NCBI GenBank assembly: GCA_021769725.1
Contig: JAETSI010000002.1
Coordinates: forward strand, 62,001 to 126,000
Reading direction: 5' to 3'
Source: Oscillospiraceae bacterium
GTDB taxonomy: Bacteria; Bacillota; Clostridia; Oscillospirales; Ruminococcaceae
Length of the DNA stretch: 64,000 bases
Shown here: positions 35,742-44,992 of the stretch, one piece after another
How positions within the stretch are numbered: position 1 is the stretch's first letter
Layout of the letters: each line of letters begins with the position of its first letter
The notes under the pieces: model-generated
Told to the model about the DNA's origin: nothing
Database searches by the model: none
What the model saw: only the letters and a program-made list of their open reading frames with translations
Position numbers and translations under genes: made by a program

Positions 35742-37178
35742 TCAATTTCTGCGAAAAAGAAAATAATGAAGTGTCTGATCGTAATATGGGAATGCTTCTT
35801 CTGCAACACAGGTATACAGCGGAAAATCAGGATGCGTTCCGGAATAACTTCTGGTAACGATAAAGTCTGGTATTCCGTCATTTGCGCATTGCTGCTGACT
35901 TTTTATCATTTCGTCAAGATTCATGTTGTTGCAGCAGAAATACCGTTGTTCGGGGATAATATCGGCTGCCAGATAGAATCCACCGTCGAGAAAGCCGTAG
36001 TTCAGCAGTGAAGGATCTTCCGTTTTGTTTATGAACTCTGCAAATTTATACTGCGGAAGCTGATCCTTTTTGAAGTGCATCAGGTAAGTATTGGGGCTGA
36101 GTATGAAAGTTCCGATCGTGCATAAAATCAGACTGGCAGCAGCGGTAAAAGAATGTGAAAAATCAAATCTTTTGCTTATGAAAGAAATCGCTGCTGCACC
36201 AAAAATCACGGCAAACGGAGCAAGAATAAGCGAATAGTACCTGTAGCTGAGATGACCGGCAAATGTTCCGAGAAAAGCTGTGAGCATGGATCCAAGACCA
36301 TAGGCGGCATATTTTTTCTTTCCACTGAGAAGAACAGCAGTAATTCCGGAAACGATCATCAATGATCCAAGAGGAAAAAATCTAAGGGTAAAGACGCATC
36401 CGTTTGCAAGATTTTTAAACAGTGATGTTTTTTCTCCGCCATAGACAAAAATATTATTGTAAAAATAAACTTCGGTCATGCTATACAGGGAATTTTTGAC
36501 GGCAAAATATAATATAATCGGCAAAGATACAGCAGCGACACCCAATACAGAAACGCTGCACATTCTTATTATAGGCATTATTCCGTTTTTTCGGGACAGA
36601 AATGCAATGACAAGAAATGCACCGGCGTAAAATCCAAGAAGATTGAATTTAATCCATAGAACGATACCTGAAAGAACACCGAGCTGAAAAACGTTTTTAT
36701 CGGACATTACTGTTCCATTTTCAACGGTTGGCAGACCAAGTGAAAAAGAGCAGAGAATGATAGGGAGGCAGAATTCTTCAGCGCTGTCGCCATGGCAGAA
36801 AGTCTGTGAACTGTAGACGATCATTGCGAATAACGGGACAGACCATAAAGAACATCTTCCCGTAAATCGCCGCATGATACCGCAGCAAAGATATAGAAAC
36901 CAGATACACGACGCTGCTTCAATAAGAAAAATACCGAAAAATGAACTATCTGAAATTAGTGCCCCGACAGCATGGAGAATGTAAATTATCGGGCCTTTGT
37001 GCTCAAACAGATCACGGTATGGTATTTTTCCCTCTATCATGGAACGACCGACCGTCATGTAGCAATTAGCATCAACCCAGTCGTTTGTGGGGTAAAACGG
37101 AGAGGATTTCGTGCATATCAGCATGGTGACAAAACCTGTCAGAATGATAAATAAAGTTTCAGAACGTTTTAGTTTCAT
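35742..37178 (-). CDS. Polytopic membrane glycosyltransferase-like protein
   Basis: A protein of 478 residues with around ten to twelve hydrophobic segments. The first periplasmic-type loop has YPTNDWVDANCYMTVGR and IPYRDLFEHKGPIIYILH, which resemble the acidic D-x-N / EHKGP region of lipid-linked-sugar glycosyltransferases (GT39/GT83-like). Such enzymes transfer a sugar from an undecaprenyl carrier outside the membrane. Acceptor and sugar are unknown. It stands alone between two hairpin clusters. Confidence 0.7.
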   Translation of the reverse strand: MKLKRSETLFIILTGFVTMLICTKSSPFYPTNDWVDANCYMTVGRSMIEGKIPYRDLFEHKGPIIYILHAVGALISDSSFFGIFLIEAASCIWFLYLCCGIMRRFTGRCSLWSVPLFAMIVYSSQTFCHGDSAEEFCLPIILCSFSLGLPTVENGTVMSDKNVFQLGVLSGIVLWIKFNLLGFYAGAFLVIAFLSRKNGIMPIIRMCSVSVLGVAAVSLPIILYFAVKNSLYSMTEVYFYNNIFVYGGEKTSLFKNLANGCVFTLRFFPLGSLMIVSGITAVLLSGKKKYAAYGLGSMLTAFLGTFAGHLSYRYYSLILAPFAVIFGAAAISFISKRFDFSHSFTAAASLILCTIGTFILSPNTYLMHFKKDQLPQYKFAEFINKTEDPSLLNYGFLDGGFYLAADIIPEQRYFCCNNMNLDEMIKSQQQCANDGIPDFIVTRSYSGTHPDFPLYTCVAEEAFPYYDQTLHYFLFRRN

Positions 37179-37205
37179 AAATCATTGTCTTTCGGAATTA
37201 TTATT

Positions 37206-37234
37206 AAAGGGCAGCTTAAAGCTGCCCCTTTTTT
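37206..37234. terminator. Hairpin between the VanY-type and glycosyltransferase genes
   Basis: GGGCAGCT / AGCTGCCC with a TAA loop, flanked by AAA on the left and CTTTTTT on the right. It can act on the minus strand for the carboxypeptidase gene, though the T-run is better on the plus strand. Confidence 0.55.
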
Positions 37235-37246
37235 ATTAGAGCCTGT

Positions 37247-38389
37247 TTAGTAGTTGTACTGTGAGGTTATTCCAAGATATTCCTCCAGGCAAAGACCGCT
37301 GTCATGAACAGCTTTTGCCTTTTCTACACCTATATAGCGTATGTGCCATGGTTCGTACTTATATCCGGTAATACCTTCTTTGCTCTTGGGGTAACGGATT
37401 ATAAAACCATATTCGTGGCAGTGATTTTCCAGCCAGATGGCTTCCGGAGTTCCAGTAAAGCTGTCGTCAATAATATTGCAGTCAATAGCAAGACCTGTCT
37501 GATGTTCAGAATGTCCGGGACGAGCCGAATAGGTATCGGCATTTGCCTGACCGTCAATTGCAACGTAATTGTTGTATATCTGTGCCTGATAATCGTAGGA
37601 ACGGAATCCGGATGACAGATAGATATTGATATTGTCAGCGGCTGCACCGTTTACAAGCTGCTGGAAAGCAGCAGAACATTCTCCGGTAAGTCCGCCCGGA
37701 TTATAACTTGCAGGCAGAGAATATGTCTTATTGGCAATGAGGACGCCGTCGATGTATGTAACACCGTCGGCTACCGGAACTTCTGGAGCATCTTCGACTT
37801 TTACATTTACTTTGGCTTTAACATCAGGATTGGCACTGGAAGCAACTGTAACAGTACAGCTTCCTTTACCTACTCCGGTAATATTACCGTAAGCGTCAAC
37901 TATGGCGACTGATTCGTCAGAACTTGTCCATATTTCGCCCTTATTGGGAGCATCAGCAGGGAGCATGGTTACAATGGGCATTTTTGAACTGCCTACCGTC
38001 AGAGTAACATCATAAAAAGTCAGGGAAATATCGGTTATCTGTGAACTGCTTCCTGAGCTGCCGTTACCTGATGAGCCGTTTGGAACGGTTCCGGATGGTT
38101 GACCCGAAACAGGCTTGTCAGAACCGGAAGCTGTATATCCTTTTTTATCTGTAGTGCCGGGAACTGTTTCGGTCTGTTTTTCAGTCGATCCAGTTGTTTC
38201 GTCAGCAGAATCTGCCTGATAGGAAGTTTCGGAGGGATCGGAAGAGCCGTCTTTTGTAGGCTCTTCTGTTCCTGATGAAATAATTTTCTTCTCATCGTTT
38301 TTCTGATCGACTTTTCCACATGATGTTCCGGCGAATATCATAAGGAAAGCGGTAAGCGCTGCGGATACCTTGACAAAATTGTTTTTCAT
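37247..38389 (-). CDS. Lipoprotein D-alanyl-D-alanine carboxypeptidase (VanY/M15B) with Ig-like domain
   Basis: A protein of 380 residues. It carries a lipoprotein signal (lipobox GTSC at about residue 24), then a Ser/Thr/Gly-rich linker to about 115 and a bacterial Ig-like (BIG2) domain at about 118-200 (ITGVGKGSCTVTVAS). An M15B peptidase domain follows, with SGFRSYDYQ, SARPGHSEHQTGLAIDCN (zinc His and Asp) and the last zinc His in YEPWHIRYIG. It trims the terminal D-Ala of peptidoglycan stems on the outer face. No vancomycin resistance genes are nearby, so housekeeping trimming is likely. Confidence 0.9.
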   Translation of the reverse strand: MKNNFVKVSAALTAFLMIFAGTSCGKVDQKNDEKKIISSGTEEPTKDGSSDPSETSYQADSADETTGSTEKQTETVPGTTDKKGYTASGSDKPVSGQPSGTVPNGSSGNGSSGSSSQITDISLTFYDVTLTVGSSKMPIVTMLPADAPNKGEIWTSSDESVAIVDAYGNITGVGKGSCTVTVASSANPDVKAKVNVKVEDAPEVPVADGVTYIDGVLIANKTYSLPASYNPGGLTGECSAAFQQLVNGAAADNINIYLSSGFRSYDYQAQIYNNYVAIDGQANADTYSARPGHSEHQTGLAIDCNIIDDSFTGTPEAIWLENHCHEYGFIIRYPKSKEGITGYKYEPWHIRYIGVEKAKAVHDSGLCLEEYLGITSQYNY

Positions 38390-38452
38390 TATCTCACATC
38401 TTTCTTTTGATTTATATTTATTTATTAATAAATTGATATTAATAAGCTTATA

Positions 38453-40054
38453 TTAAGCGTTCATATTCTTTTTAAACGCCAGGAAGTCCTCATATGTTCC
38501 TTGACGGTCTATACAGCCGCTGGGAGTGATCTCGATAATACGGTTTGCTGTTGTTTGTAAGATCTCATGGTCATGAGATGCCAGCAGAACAACACCCTTG
38601 AAGTTTATCAGACTGTTGTTTACGGCGGTAATACTTTCAAGATCAAGGTGGTTTGTAGGACGATCCAGAACCAGTACATTAGAGCCGAAAAGCATCATCC
38701 GTGAGAACATACAGCGAACCTTTTCACCGCCAGAGAGAACGTTTACGGGCTTGTAAACATCATCGCCGGAGAAAAGCATTCTGCCCAGAAATCCTCTGAG
38801 ATATGTTTCAGTTTCGTCTTTTACGGAATACTGACGAATCCAGTCGATTATTGAAAGTTCGCAGCCGTTGAAGTAAGCGGAGTTATCCACTGGCATATAT
38901 GATGTAGAGACGGAGACCCCCCACTTAAAAGTACCGGAATCCGGCTGCTCTTCTTCCATAAGTATTTTAAACAGCATAGTAACAGCCTGTTCGCTTTCAC
39001 CGATGAAAGCAACCTTGTCGTTTCTGCCGAGAGTGAAGCTTACGTTATCCAGTAGTTTTACGCCGTCAACGGTTTTTGAGAGACTGTCAACCTGTAGTAT
39101 ATCTTTTCCAAGTTCTCTTTCTATGTCGAAGCCGATAAACGGATAACGTCTGCTTGATGCAGGAAGTTCTTCAACGGTGAGCTTTTCAATGAGCTTTCGT
39201 CTTGAAGTAGCCTGGTTGGATTTTGATTTATTGGCAGAGAATCTTGCAATGAATTCCTTGAGTTCCTTTATTTTTTCCTCGTTTTTCTTGCTTTGCTGCT
39301 TTATCATTCGCTGGATAAGCTGACTGGATTCATACCAGAATTCGTAGTTGCCCACGTACATTTTAATTTTGTTATAATCTATATCAACGATATGCGTGCA
39401 GACGTTGTTAAGGAAATGGCGGTCATGAGATACTACGATAACCGTGCCGAAATATTCTGAGAGAAATTCTTCCAGCCACTTTACAGCGTCGATATCCAGG
39501 TGGTTCGTAGGCTCGTCCAGAAGAATTATGTCCGGATTTCCGAAAAGAGCCTGAGCCAGGAGAACCTTTACTTTTTCGTTTCCTGAAAGGGCGGACATCT
39601 GGGAATATAATATATCCTCCGGCAGACCGAGACCCTGTATCAGTTTTGAAGCGTCAGATTCAGCTTCCCAGCCGTTCAGTTCAGCAAATTCGCCCTCGAG
39701 CTCGGATGCCTTTACGCCGTCCTCTTCCGTGAAATCCTCTTTGGCGTAAAGAGCGTCTTTTTCCTGCATTATCTCATAAAGACGTGCGTTTCCCATGATG
39801 ACCGTGTCAAGGACGGTATACTCCTCATATGCAAAATGATCCTGCCGGAGTACGCTGAGACGCTCTTCCTTTGGCATTGCTACTTCACCGGAAGCCGGTT
39901 CAAGTTCACCGCAGAGAACACGGAGAAATGTAGATTTTCCTGCGCCGTTTGCTCCTATAACGCCGTAGCAGTTGCCGTTTGTGAATTTAAGATTCACGTT
40001 TTTAAAAAGTGTAGTTCCTCCGAACTGAACGCTGACATTGCTTACTGTTATCAT
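38453..40054 (-). CDS. ABC-F family ATPase with degenerate second nucleotide-binding domain
   Basis: A soluble protein of 533 residues with two ABC domains; ABC-F proteins act on ribosomes during translation or antibiotic protection. NBD1 is intact: Walker A GANGAGKST, signature LSGNEKV, Walker B IILLDEPTNHLD. A charged linker with KKNEEKIKELKEFIARF follows. NBD2 has a signature LSGGEKVRCMF, but its Walker A reads GESEQAVTM, lacking the lysine. Its Walker B reads VLVLDRPTNHLD with Arg in place of the catalytic Glu. So only one composite site probably hydrolyses ATP. It resembles the YbiT-like subgroup. The ribosome site is GGAGGTATC. Confidence 0.9.
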   Translation of the reverse strand: MITVSNVSVQFGGTTLFKNVNLKFTNGNCYGVIGANGAGKSTFLRVLCGELEPASGEVAMPKEERLSVLRQDHFAYEEYTVLDTVIMGNARLYEIMQEKDALYAKEDFTEEDGVKASELEGEFAELNGWEAESDASKLIQGLGLPEDILYSQMSALSGNEKVKVLLAQALFGNPDIILLDEPTNHLDIDAVKWLEEFLSEYFGTVIVVSHDRHFLNNVCTHIVDIDYNKIKMYVGNYEFWYESSQLIQRMIKQQSKKNEEKIKELKEFIARFSANKSKSNQATSRRKLIEKLTVEELPASSRRYPFIGFDIERELGKDILQVDSLSKTVDGVKLLDNVSFTLGRNDKVAFIGESEQAVTMLFKILMEEEQPDSGTFKWGVSVSTSYMPVDNSAYFNGCELSIIDWIRQYSVKDETETYLRGFLGRMLFSGDDVYKPVNVLSGGEKVRCMFSRMMLFGSNVLVLDRPTNHLDLESITAVNNSLINFKGVVLLASHDHEILQTTANRIIEITPSGCIDRQGTYEDFLAFKKNMNA

Positions 40055-40112
40055 GATACCTCCGAAATTATACTCGCCGAATTGGCAGATACGTTATTAC
40101 TTTCCGTAGATT

Positions 40113-40141
40113 ATTATATCATTTTTTTATCCCGATGTAAA
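40113..40141 (-). promoter_or_regulatory. Sigma-A promoter of the ABC-F gene
   Basis: On the minus strand TTTACA (40136-40141), a 17-base spacer and TATAAT (40113-40118), with a leader of about 50 bases. Confidence 0.65.
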
Positions 40142-40163
40142 GTATTTCAGAGATTTTTTTCTT

Positions 40164-41240
40164 TTATTTTGCAATTTCCTTAAAATCAAGCTTATCGTAG
40201 ATCTCTCTTATTTCTTCCGCAACAGGATCGTCCAGTTCTCCGGTGTTATCGCCTTTTGTCCGTAGCTTGAGCAGCATATTATCTTTATTGTCGATATCTA
40301 CCATGTAAAGAGAATGCTGTCCGTAATCACAGCATTCGTGTTTCAACTCAAAATCTGCGTCACGGTTAATCGTGACTATCATCGCATAGCAGTCAAGAAT
40401 AGTATCGGCATCCACCATAGCTACCGGAGAATTTTTATAGTAGAATTCGTAGTACAGTGCATCCACGAACGCCTGATCGTAGGTGATGTTCTCATCTCCG
40501 AGCCGTTCCATTGCCTCTTCGATAAGGGTTATGCCGTCCATATCATACTCATAGACATAGCCGTGTACGTCGATAAAACGCCCGTGATTCTGTGGTTCCC
40601 ATGCGTAGTTGGAATATCCGTCAACAAAAACGATATGATCCTTGGGATAGCTGTCGGTTATGGTTGTGTACGAGTAGTCCGGCAGCTTGTAGACATCAAT
40701 GATGTTGTCCTTGTTTGCAACACCGTCGGCGACTATTTTGTCAAACCGTTCCTTGACTTCATTTGGCACAAGATATGTTTCACTATCGCATTTCTGAGCG
40801 TTTTCTCCGGTTTGGATGGAAATAGCAGGTTCATAGCTTTCGGTTGCATTGTCGAGATCATCATAGCCGTAAACCGTCGCCGTTCCGGAAGCTATGCGGA
40901 TAAATCCTGCCTCTTTGCTCTTGATAGCTACCGAATACTCATCGTTAAGACCGCTGTTCGGCTTTTCGTAGCCGGAAAAATCCAGATTTTCAATAAATTC
41001 CCAGAGTTCTTCGCTGTCCTCTAAATCGCCGCTGTACGTTGTCTGGTATGAATAATCCTCGTCAGTTATCCTGCACCAACCGTGAACGCTGCATTGGCTG
41101 AGATCGGCTTCATTTTCCATAGTTCCTATCTGGAAAGCCTGTTCGTTTTTCTTTTCCCTGTCGGATGATTTTTCAATATCCGCATTGCCGCATCCTGCAA
41201 GAAAAGCTGTGCATAATAATAAAGATATAATTTTTTTCAT
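40164..41240 (-). CDS. Lipoprotein of unknown function
   Basis: A protein of 358 residues with a lipoprotein signal peptide, lipobox LAGC near residue 17 (LLLCTAFLAGCGNADIE). The mature part is acidic and shows no repeat or catalytic motif I recognise; it contains several Tyr/Asp-rich stretches (SYQTTYSGDLEDSEELWEF). The ribosome site is AAGGAGCTG. It stands between the ABC-F gene and the cellulase gene without evident linkage to either. Confidence 0.75.
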   Translation of the reverse strand: MKKIISLLLCTAFLAGCGNADIEKSSDREKKNEQAFQIGTMENEADLSQCSVHGWCRITDEDYSYQTTYSGDLEDSEELWEFIENLDFSGYEKPNSGLNDEYSVAIKSKEAGFIRIASGTATVYGYDDLDNATESYEPAISIQTGENAQKCDSETYLVPNEVKERFDKIVADGVANKDNIIDVYKLPDYSYTTITDSYPKDHIVFVDGYSNYAWEPQNHGRFIDVHGYVYEYDMDGITLIEEAMERLGDENITYDQAFVDALYYEFYYKNSPVAMVDADTILDCYAMIVTINRDADFELKHECCDYGQHSLYMVDIDNKDNMLLKLRTKGDNTGELDDPVAEEIREIYDKLDFKEIAK

Positions 41241-41296
41241 AAGATCAGCTCCTTTCTGATTAAGTGTCGAATTTTAATTGAAATGACAATTAAGTC

Positions 41297-41350
41297 CAAA
41301 AAAATTGGCTGTATGTACAAATCTGCAATGAGATTTTTGTGCATACAGCC
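41297..41350 (-). terminator. Terminator after the GH5 cellulase gene
   Basis: On the minus strand GGCTGTATGCACAAAAATCT pairs with AGATTTGTACATACAGCC (two-base bulge) and is followed by AATTTTTTT. Its stem is related to the glk terminator at 24453-24506. Confidence 0.8.
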
Positions 41351-41355
41351 GGATA

Positions 41356-43050
41356 TCATGAATTTACAGGTAATTTGTCAATAAGATTAAGCAGATATTT
41401 CTGAATAGTCAGCGCATCCTGATTAGTAAGACCAGTTCCGGGATCATAAACGTCTGCATTTGTCATGCCAGTTTCGGTTACGGCATTTTCAGATGTTCCG
41501 CCAATACCATATATATCGGGATTGCCGACAGCCTGCATTATAAGAACAGCGTCGTTAAGATAGATCTTTCCGTCACAGTTGGTGTCGCCGTATGAGAGGG
41601 TATCGTCAGGATCGGGAGCAGAACCGGAATAGTATTCTGTCAGCGAGATTCCGTTGCCGCTTTGTCCCAAGGGGATCTTGTGGTCAAGACTTATGAACTT
41701 TCCGTCCTCGTTCTGCCAGAGAGCAGGCTTTACGAATTCATATTTATCAACATCCCAGTCCTGGAAGTCGTTTGTGAGAAGTCCGCCTGTGTCGCCGGAG
41801 TTTTCGTTAAAGCACCAGAATGTGTGGTGGATGTGTTTTTCGATCATGTAGTCCCTGAGAATCTGCATCCACTTCTTGTTGTCACCGGTAGGATCATGTG
41901 TTTCGTCAATAAAGCCGCCCCATTCGCCCATAAGCAGGGGAGAGATTTTTTCTTCGATAAGGTATGCCCAGGTATCGTACCAGTAATCATCAAGGAGAGT
42001 TTGACGGGTGAAGTCTTTCTTGAACCATTCCTGTTCCCAAACAAGGGGACCATAATCGTGGGGGGAATAGACAAGCTGAGACTGATACTTGCCGAGATCA
42101 ACCGGGAAGTCACGTGCACCACGGAAATTTCCTCCCCACCATGCGCCGTGGAATGCCTGTGCGTTAGGGTCGTCGTAGTGGGCATAATCAATAGCAGGAC
42201 TGTTCCAGTCCTTGCCGTTTTCAAATTTTGGATAGACCTCGTTTCCCTCTACCATTATAAGCAGATTAGGATTCTGTTCCAGAACGGCTGCGGCACCTCT
42301 TTCGGCTGCGTATTTCCAGTTGTTTTCGGCAGTGGAATCATCCCATATAGCCATGCCCTGACCATCGTTCTTGCCGTGGGGTTCGTTTTTAAGGTCGATA
42401 GCGATAATGGTATCATCGTCCTTGTAGTATTCCGCAAACCAGGCAAGAGCTTCCAGCCAGTCGTCGGTGCTGTAATTGCTGTCGTACCACAGCGGATACT
42501 GATGTCCGTTTGAAGCGGTTGTGGCACTGTGGATGTCGATCATGATTTTGATACCGTTCTCTCTGCACCACTGGACAGCCATGTTCCATATATCAAAGCT
42601 GTATTTTGGAGTTCCTCCTTGAACGCCTTCAACTGTAAGTTCCGGATTTTTCCATTCGTTGATTTTTACCATGTATGGGTCGGGATCGTGATTTTTCCAT
42701 TGCAAAAGAATCTGAGTGGACATAGGTACACGCATAAGATTAAAGCCGTGATCTGCCATTTCGTTGAGCATTTCATGCATATTTCTTGACCAAACGCCGT
42801 CAAAGCACTGCGTGGTAACGTTATATCCGAACCAGTTACATCCGGTGAGCCATACCGGGTTTCCGTACATATCCACGATCTCAGCGTTTTCATTTACGTG
42901 CAGCCAGTCGTCGTGATATTCATCCGGAGCGGCGGCGTCGGCATGGAGAATTTCGGTTTTCGGAGCTTTTGCGTCAGGAGTAAGCACCAGAAGCATTGCC
43001 GAGGCTGCTGCAAGAGCGGTTAGTTTCTTGTAGATATTCATGTTTTTCAT
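41356..43050 (-). CDS. GH5 endoglucanase with C-terminal dockerin
   Basis: A secreted enzyme of 564 residues that cuts beta-1,4-glucan. The signal peptide is at 1-30 or so (KKLTALAAASAMLLVLTPDAKA). The GH5 catalytic domain shows NEPHG (acid/base Glu, about residue 222), HDYGPLVW, and GEWGG (nucleophile Glu, about 375). After a short linker (SAPDPDD) there is a dockerin with two Ca-binding repeats (DTNCDGKIYLNDAVLIMQ and GTGLTNQDALTIQKYL). It closely parallels the dockerin of the broken SGNH hydrolase at 21.4 kb. It would dock onto a cellulosome scaffoldin encoded elsewhere. Confidence 0.95.
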   Translation of the reverse strand: MKNMNIYKKLTALAAASAMLLVLTPDAKAPKTEILHADAAAPDEYHDDWLHVNENAEIVDMYGNPVWLTGCNWFGYNVTTQCFDGVWSRNMHEMLNEMADHGFNLMRVPMSTQILLQWKNHDPDPYMVKINEWKNPELTVEGVQGGTPKYSFDIWNMAVQWCRENGIKIMIDIHSATTASNGHQYPLWYDSNYSTDDWLEALAWFAEYYKDDDTIIAIDLKNEPHGKNDGQGMAIWDDSTAENNWKYAAERGAAAVLEQNPNLLIMVEGNEVYPKFENGKDWNSPAIDYAHYDDPNAQAFHGAWWGGNFRGARDFPVDLGKYQSQLVYSPHDYGPLVWEQEWFKKDFTRQTLLDDYWYDTWAYLIEEKISPLLMGEWGGFIDETHDPTGDNKKWMQILRDYMIEKHIHHTFWCFNENSGDTGGLLTNDFQDWDVDKYEFVKPALWQNEDGKFISLDHKIPLGQSGNGISLTEYYSGSAPDPDDTLSYGDTNCDGKIYLNDAVLIMQAVGNPDIYGIGGTSENAVTETGMTNADVYDPGTGLTNQDALTIQKYLLNLIDKLPVNS

Positions 43051-43076
43051 CCTTTCTATGAATTTATTTATTATTA

Positions 43077-43105
43077 ATTATATAATATTTTTCAAGAGAT
43101 GTCAA
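43077..43105 (-). promoter_or_regulatory. Consensus sigma-A promoter of the cellulase gene
   Basis: On the minus strand a perfect TTGACA (43100-43105), 17-base spacer and TATAAT (43077-43082), about 27 bases before the start codon. Confidence 0.75.
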
Positions 43106-43135
43106 TAAAATGGAGAAAATTATAAAATTTTCCTT

Positions 43136-43164
43136 AAATATTTCACATCCGATGTGTCATAATA
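43136..43164 (+). promoter_or_regulatory. Candidate sigma-G promoter of the spore protein gene
   Basis: AAATA (43136-43140), a 17-base gap and CATAATA (43158-43164). CATAATA matches the sigma-G -10 form; the -35 matches four of five positions. The lack of a sigma-A promoter here supports forespore expression. Confidence 0.45.
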
Positions 43165-43251
43165 CTATCACGGCATCAACAAAGCGTTTTTTACGGACGT
43201 AAAGTTCCGGAAAAACAGATTAAAAAATTAATTTTAAGGAGACTTTTAATT

Positions 43252-43431
43252 ATGAAGGGTGAAATGACTCAGAAGGGCAAGGAAGCTCTTGAAAGATTTA
43301 AGATGGAATCAGCAAACGAAATGGGCGTAAATCTCAAGCCCGGTTACAACGGCGATCTTACCTCAAGAGAGGCTGGATCTATCGGCGGTCAGATGGTCAA
43401 GAAAATGATCGATGCATATAAGATGCAGTAG
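43252..43431 (+). CDS. Alpha/beta-type small acid-soluble spore protein
   Basis: A 59-residue protein that coats DNA in spores. The family core is visible: ALERFKMESANEMGV (the conserved E-A-E-L region with the GPR protease cut site) and the second motif GDLTSREAGSIGGQMVKKMI. Its start is ATG 43252 with AAGGAG about ten bases upstream. It ends at TAG 43431 just before a terminator. It shows that the host can form, or descends from an ancestor that formed, endospores. Confidence 0.92.
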   Translation: MKGEMTQKGKEALERFKMESANEMGVNLKPGYNGDLTSREAGSIGGQMVKKMIDAYKMQ

Positions 43432-43447
43432 TTCAGATCATAAAATG

Positions 43448-43476
43448 GGGGGCGCAGAAATGCGTCCCCTTATTTT
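43448..43476. terminator. Shared terminator between the spore protein gene and degV
   Basis: GGGGGCGCA / TGCGTCCCC (9 bp, one G-U) with a GAAA loop, followed by TTATTTTG. It lies between convergent genes and can serve both. Confidence 0.75.
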
Positions 43477-43485
43477 GTTATATTT

Positions 43486-44361
43486 TTATTGTTTATTTTT
43501 TCGTCTGACAAGAACTGCCACAAGATCAGGACCAATATTCGAGGCAACTGCTGCGCCGATAGAACCGTACATTTCAGCTTTTCTGCCTGTGCGTTTAATA
43601 AGTTCCTTTTCTACCTCTTTTGCAAGAGTCGCATCCTGACCGTGTATGAGCAGATATGGCGTCTGGGGAGTCATATTTTTTTCAACGCATTCCACCAGTT
43701 TGGGGACGATATTTTTCTCTCCTCTGATTTTCTCTACAGTTTCTGTTTTGCCGTCGGCAAAGAGAATTATCGGCTTAAGACCCAGCAGTTCCCCGGCAAA
43801 TGCGGCGGCAGCGGAGATCCTTCCCGATTTTCTGGCATATTTCAGATTGTATGGAACAGCATATATACCGCAGACATTGAACCAGTCTTCAAGATATGCC
43901 ACGATCTCTTCGGCTTCTGCACCCTTGCGGATCTTTTTTACTGCTTCCATGATCGGATAGCCGTAGAACACCGTATAGCATTTTGAATCGAGGTTGAATA
44001 TGCGTATTTTTCCTTTAGCGTCGGGATTATTCTCAAAGAAGTCGTTTTTCGCCGTAATCGAATTATTATAAGTGCCTGAGCCTTGGGAATTTATCGAAAC
44101 GCTGATAATATCCGTATATCCCTGGTCGTAAAGCTCTTTGTAGGCTTCTTCAAAAGTGAGCGGGTTTATCATGGCGTGTTTTGGTATCTCATCGGTCTGC
44201 GACATGATCTCGTAGACTTCCTGAGTTGATTTATCAAAGATTTCCCGGAAAGACTGACCGTTTACGGTAAGCGTGAAGGGCAGAACCTTTATTCCGAGTT
44301 CGTTAATGGTTTCCAGCGGCAGATCGCAGCAGCTGTCAGTCAGTATCATTATTCTGGACAT
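43486..44361 (-). CDS. DegV family fatty-acid-binding protein
   Basis: A protein of 291 residues that starts MSRIMILTDSCCDLP, typical of DegV proteins, which bind a fatty acid and can be the FakB partner of fatty acid kinase. It also shows TSQPSP-loop equivalents (TDEIPKHAMINPLTFEEAY) and ISVSINSQGSGTYNN. No FakA gene lies in this window. The ribosome site is AGGAAGTG on the minus strand. The bound lipid is unknown. Confidence 0.9.
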   Translation of the reverse strand: MSRIMILTDSCCDLPLETINELGIKVLPFTLTVNGQSFREIFDKSTQEVYEIMSQTDEIPKHAMINPLTFEEAYKELYDQGYTDIISVSINSQGSGTYNNSITAKNDFFENNPDAKGKIRIFNLDSKCYTVFYGYPIMEAVKKIRKGAEAEEIVAYLEDWFNVCGIYAVPYNLKYARKSGRISAAAAFAGELLGLKPIILFADGKTETVEKIRGEKNIVPKLVECVEKNMTPQTPYLLIHGQDATLAKEVEKELIKRTGRKAEMYGSIGAAVASNIGPDLVAVLVRRKNKQ

Positions 44362-44408
44362 ATTTTAACACTTCCTTTTTTAGGCGGCAGCGCAGGACGA
44401 CCTGCGTT

Positions 44409-44906
44409 TTACCATATATATTTAGTGAGTTTTCCTTCACGTGAAAGGTCGGGATAGTCCCACTGGCGCAGAACCTCATAGACTGCAATGGCTGCGGAAT
44501 TTGAGAGATTCAGGCTTCGCAGTTCGCTGCGCATAGGGATACGGACGCATGAATCCGGGTTTGCATAGAGCAGTTTTTCCGGAAGTCCTTTGTCCTCACG
44601 TCCGAATACAAGGTAGGCGTTGTCCGGATAGGTTACGCTGCTGTGAACGGTCCGACCTTTTGTTGTGAAATAGAAAAAATTTCCGTCCCGGTTTTTGTCA
44701 AAAAAATCGCCGAGACTGTCGTAATAGGTTATATCGAGCTTATCCCAGTAATCAAGACCGGCACGTTTGAGATGTTTGTCTGTTACTTCAAATCCCAGCG
44801 GACGCACAAGATGAAGTCTTGCACCGGTAACGGCGCACGTGCGGGAGATATTCCCGGTGTTTTGCGGTATCTGCGGCTCGACGAGTACGATGTTAAGATT
44901 ATGCAT
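44409..44906 (-). CDS. trmL: tRNA (cytidine(34)-2'-O)-methyltransferase TrmL
   Basis: A protein of 165 residues of the SPOUT class, starting MHNLNIVLVEPQIPQNTGNI, which is diagnostic. It also has the C-terminal knot LVFGREDKGLPEKL and MRSELRSLNLSNSAAIAVYE. It methylates the wobble ribose of tRNA-Leu isoacceptors. The gene is divergent from a small helical protein gene at 44993. Confidence 0.95.
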   Translation of the reverse strand: MHNLNIVLVEPQIPQNTGNISRTCAVTGARLHLVRPLGFEVTDKHLKRAGLDYWDKLDITYYDSLGDFFDKNRDGNFFYFTTKGRTVHSSVTYPDNAYLVFGREDKGLPEKLLYANPDSCVRIPMRSELRSLNLSNSAAIAVYEVLRQWDYPDLSREGKLTKYIW

Positions 44907-44992
44907 TTATGTTCCTCTTGAATAAAATCCGATCTGCGGCAGACAATATACGTGCGGATGATCCGCATAATAAACAGAATCGGAGTAAAGTT

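Noticed and set aside
37247..38389. Part of a vancomycin resistance cluster
   Set aside because: Only a VanY-type peptidase is present; no vanH, vanA/B/C ligase, vanX or vanRS genes lie in the window.
41662..42513. Antisense frame of 283 codons inside the cellulase gene
   Set aside because: It is the complement of conserved GH5 sequence and lacks a ribosome site.
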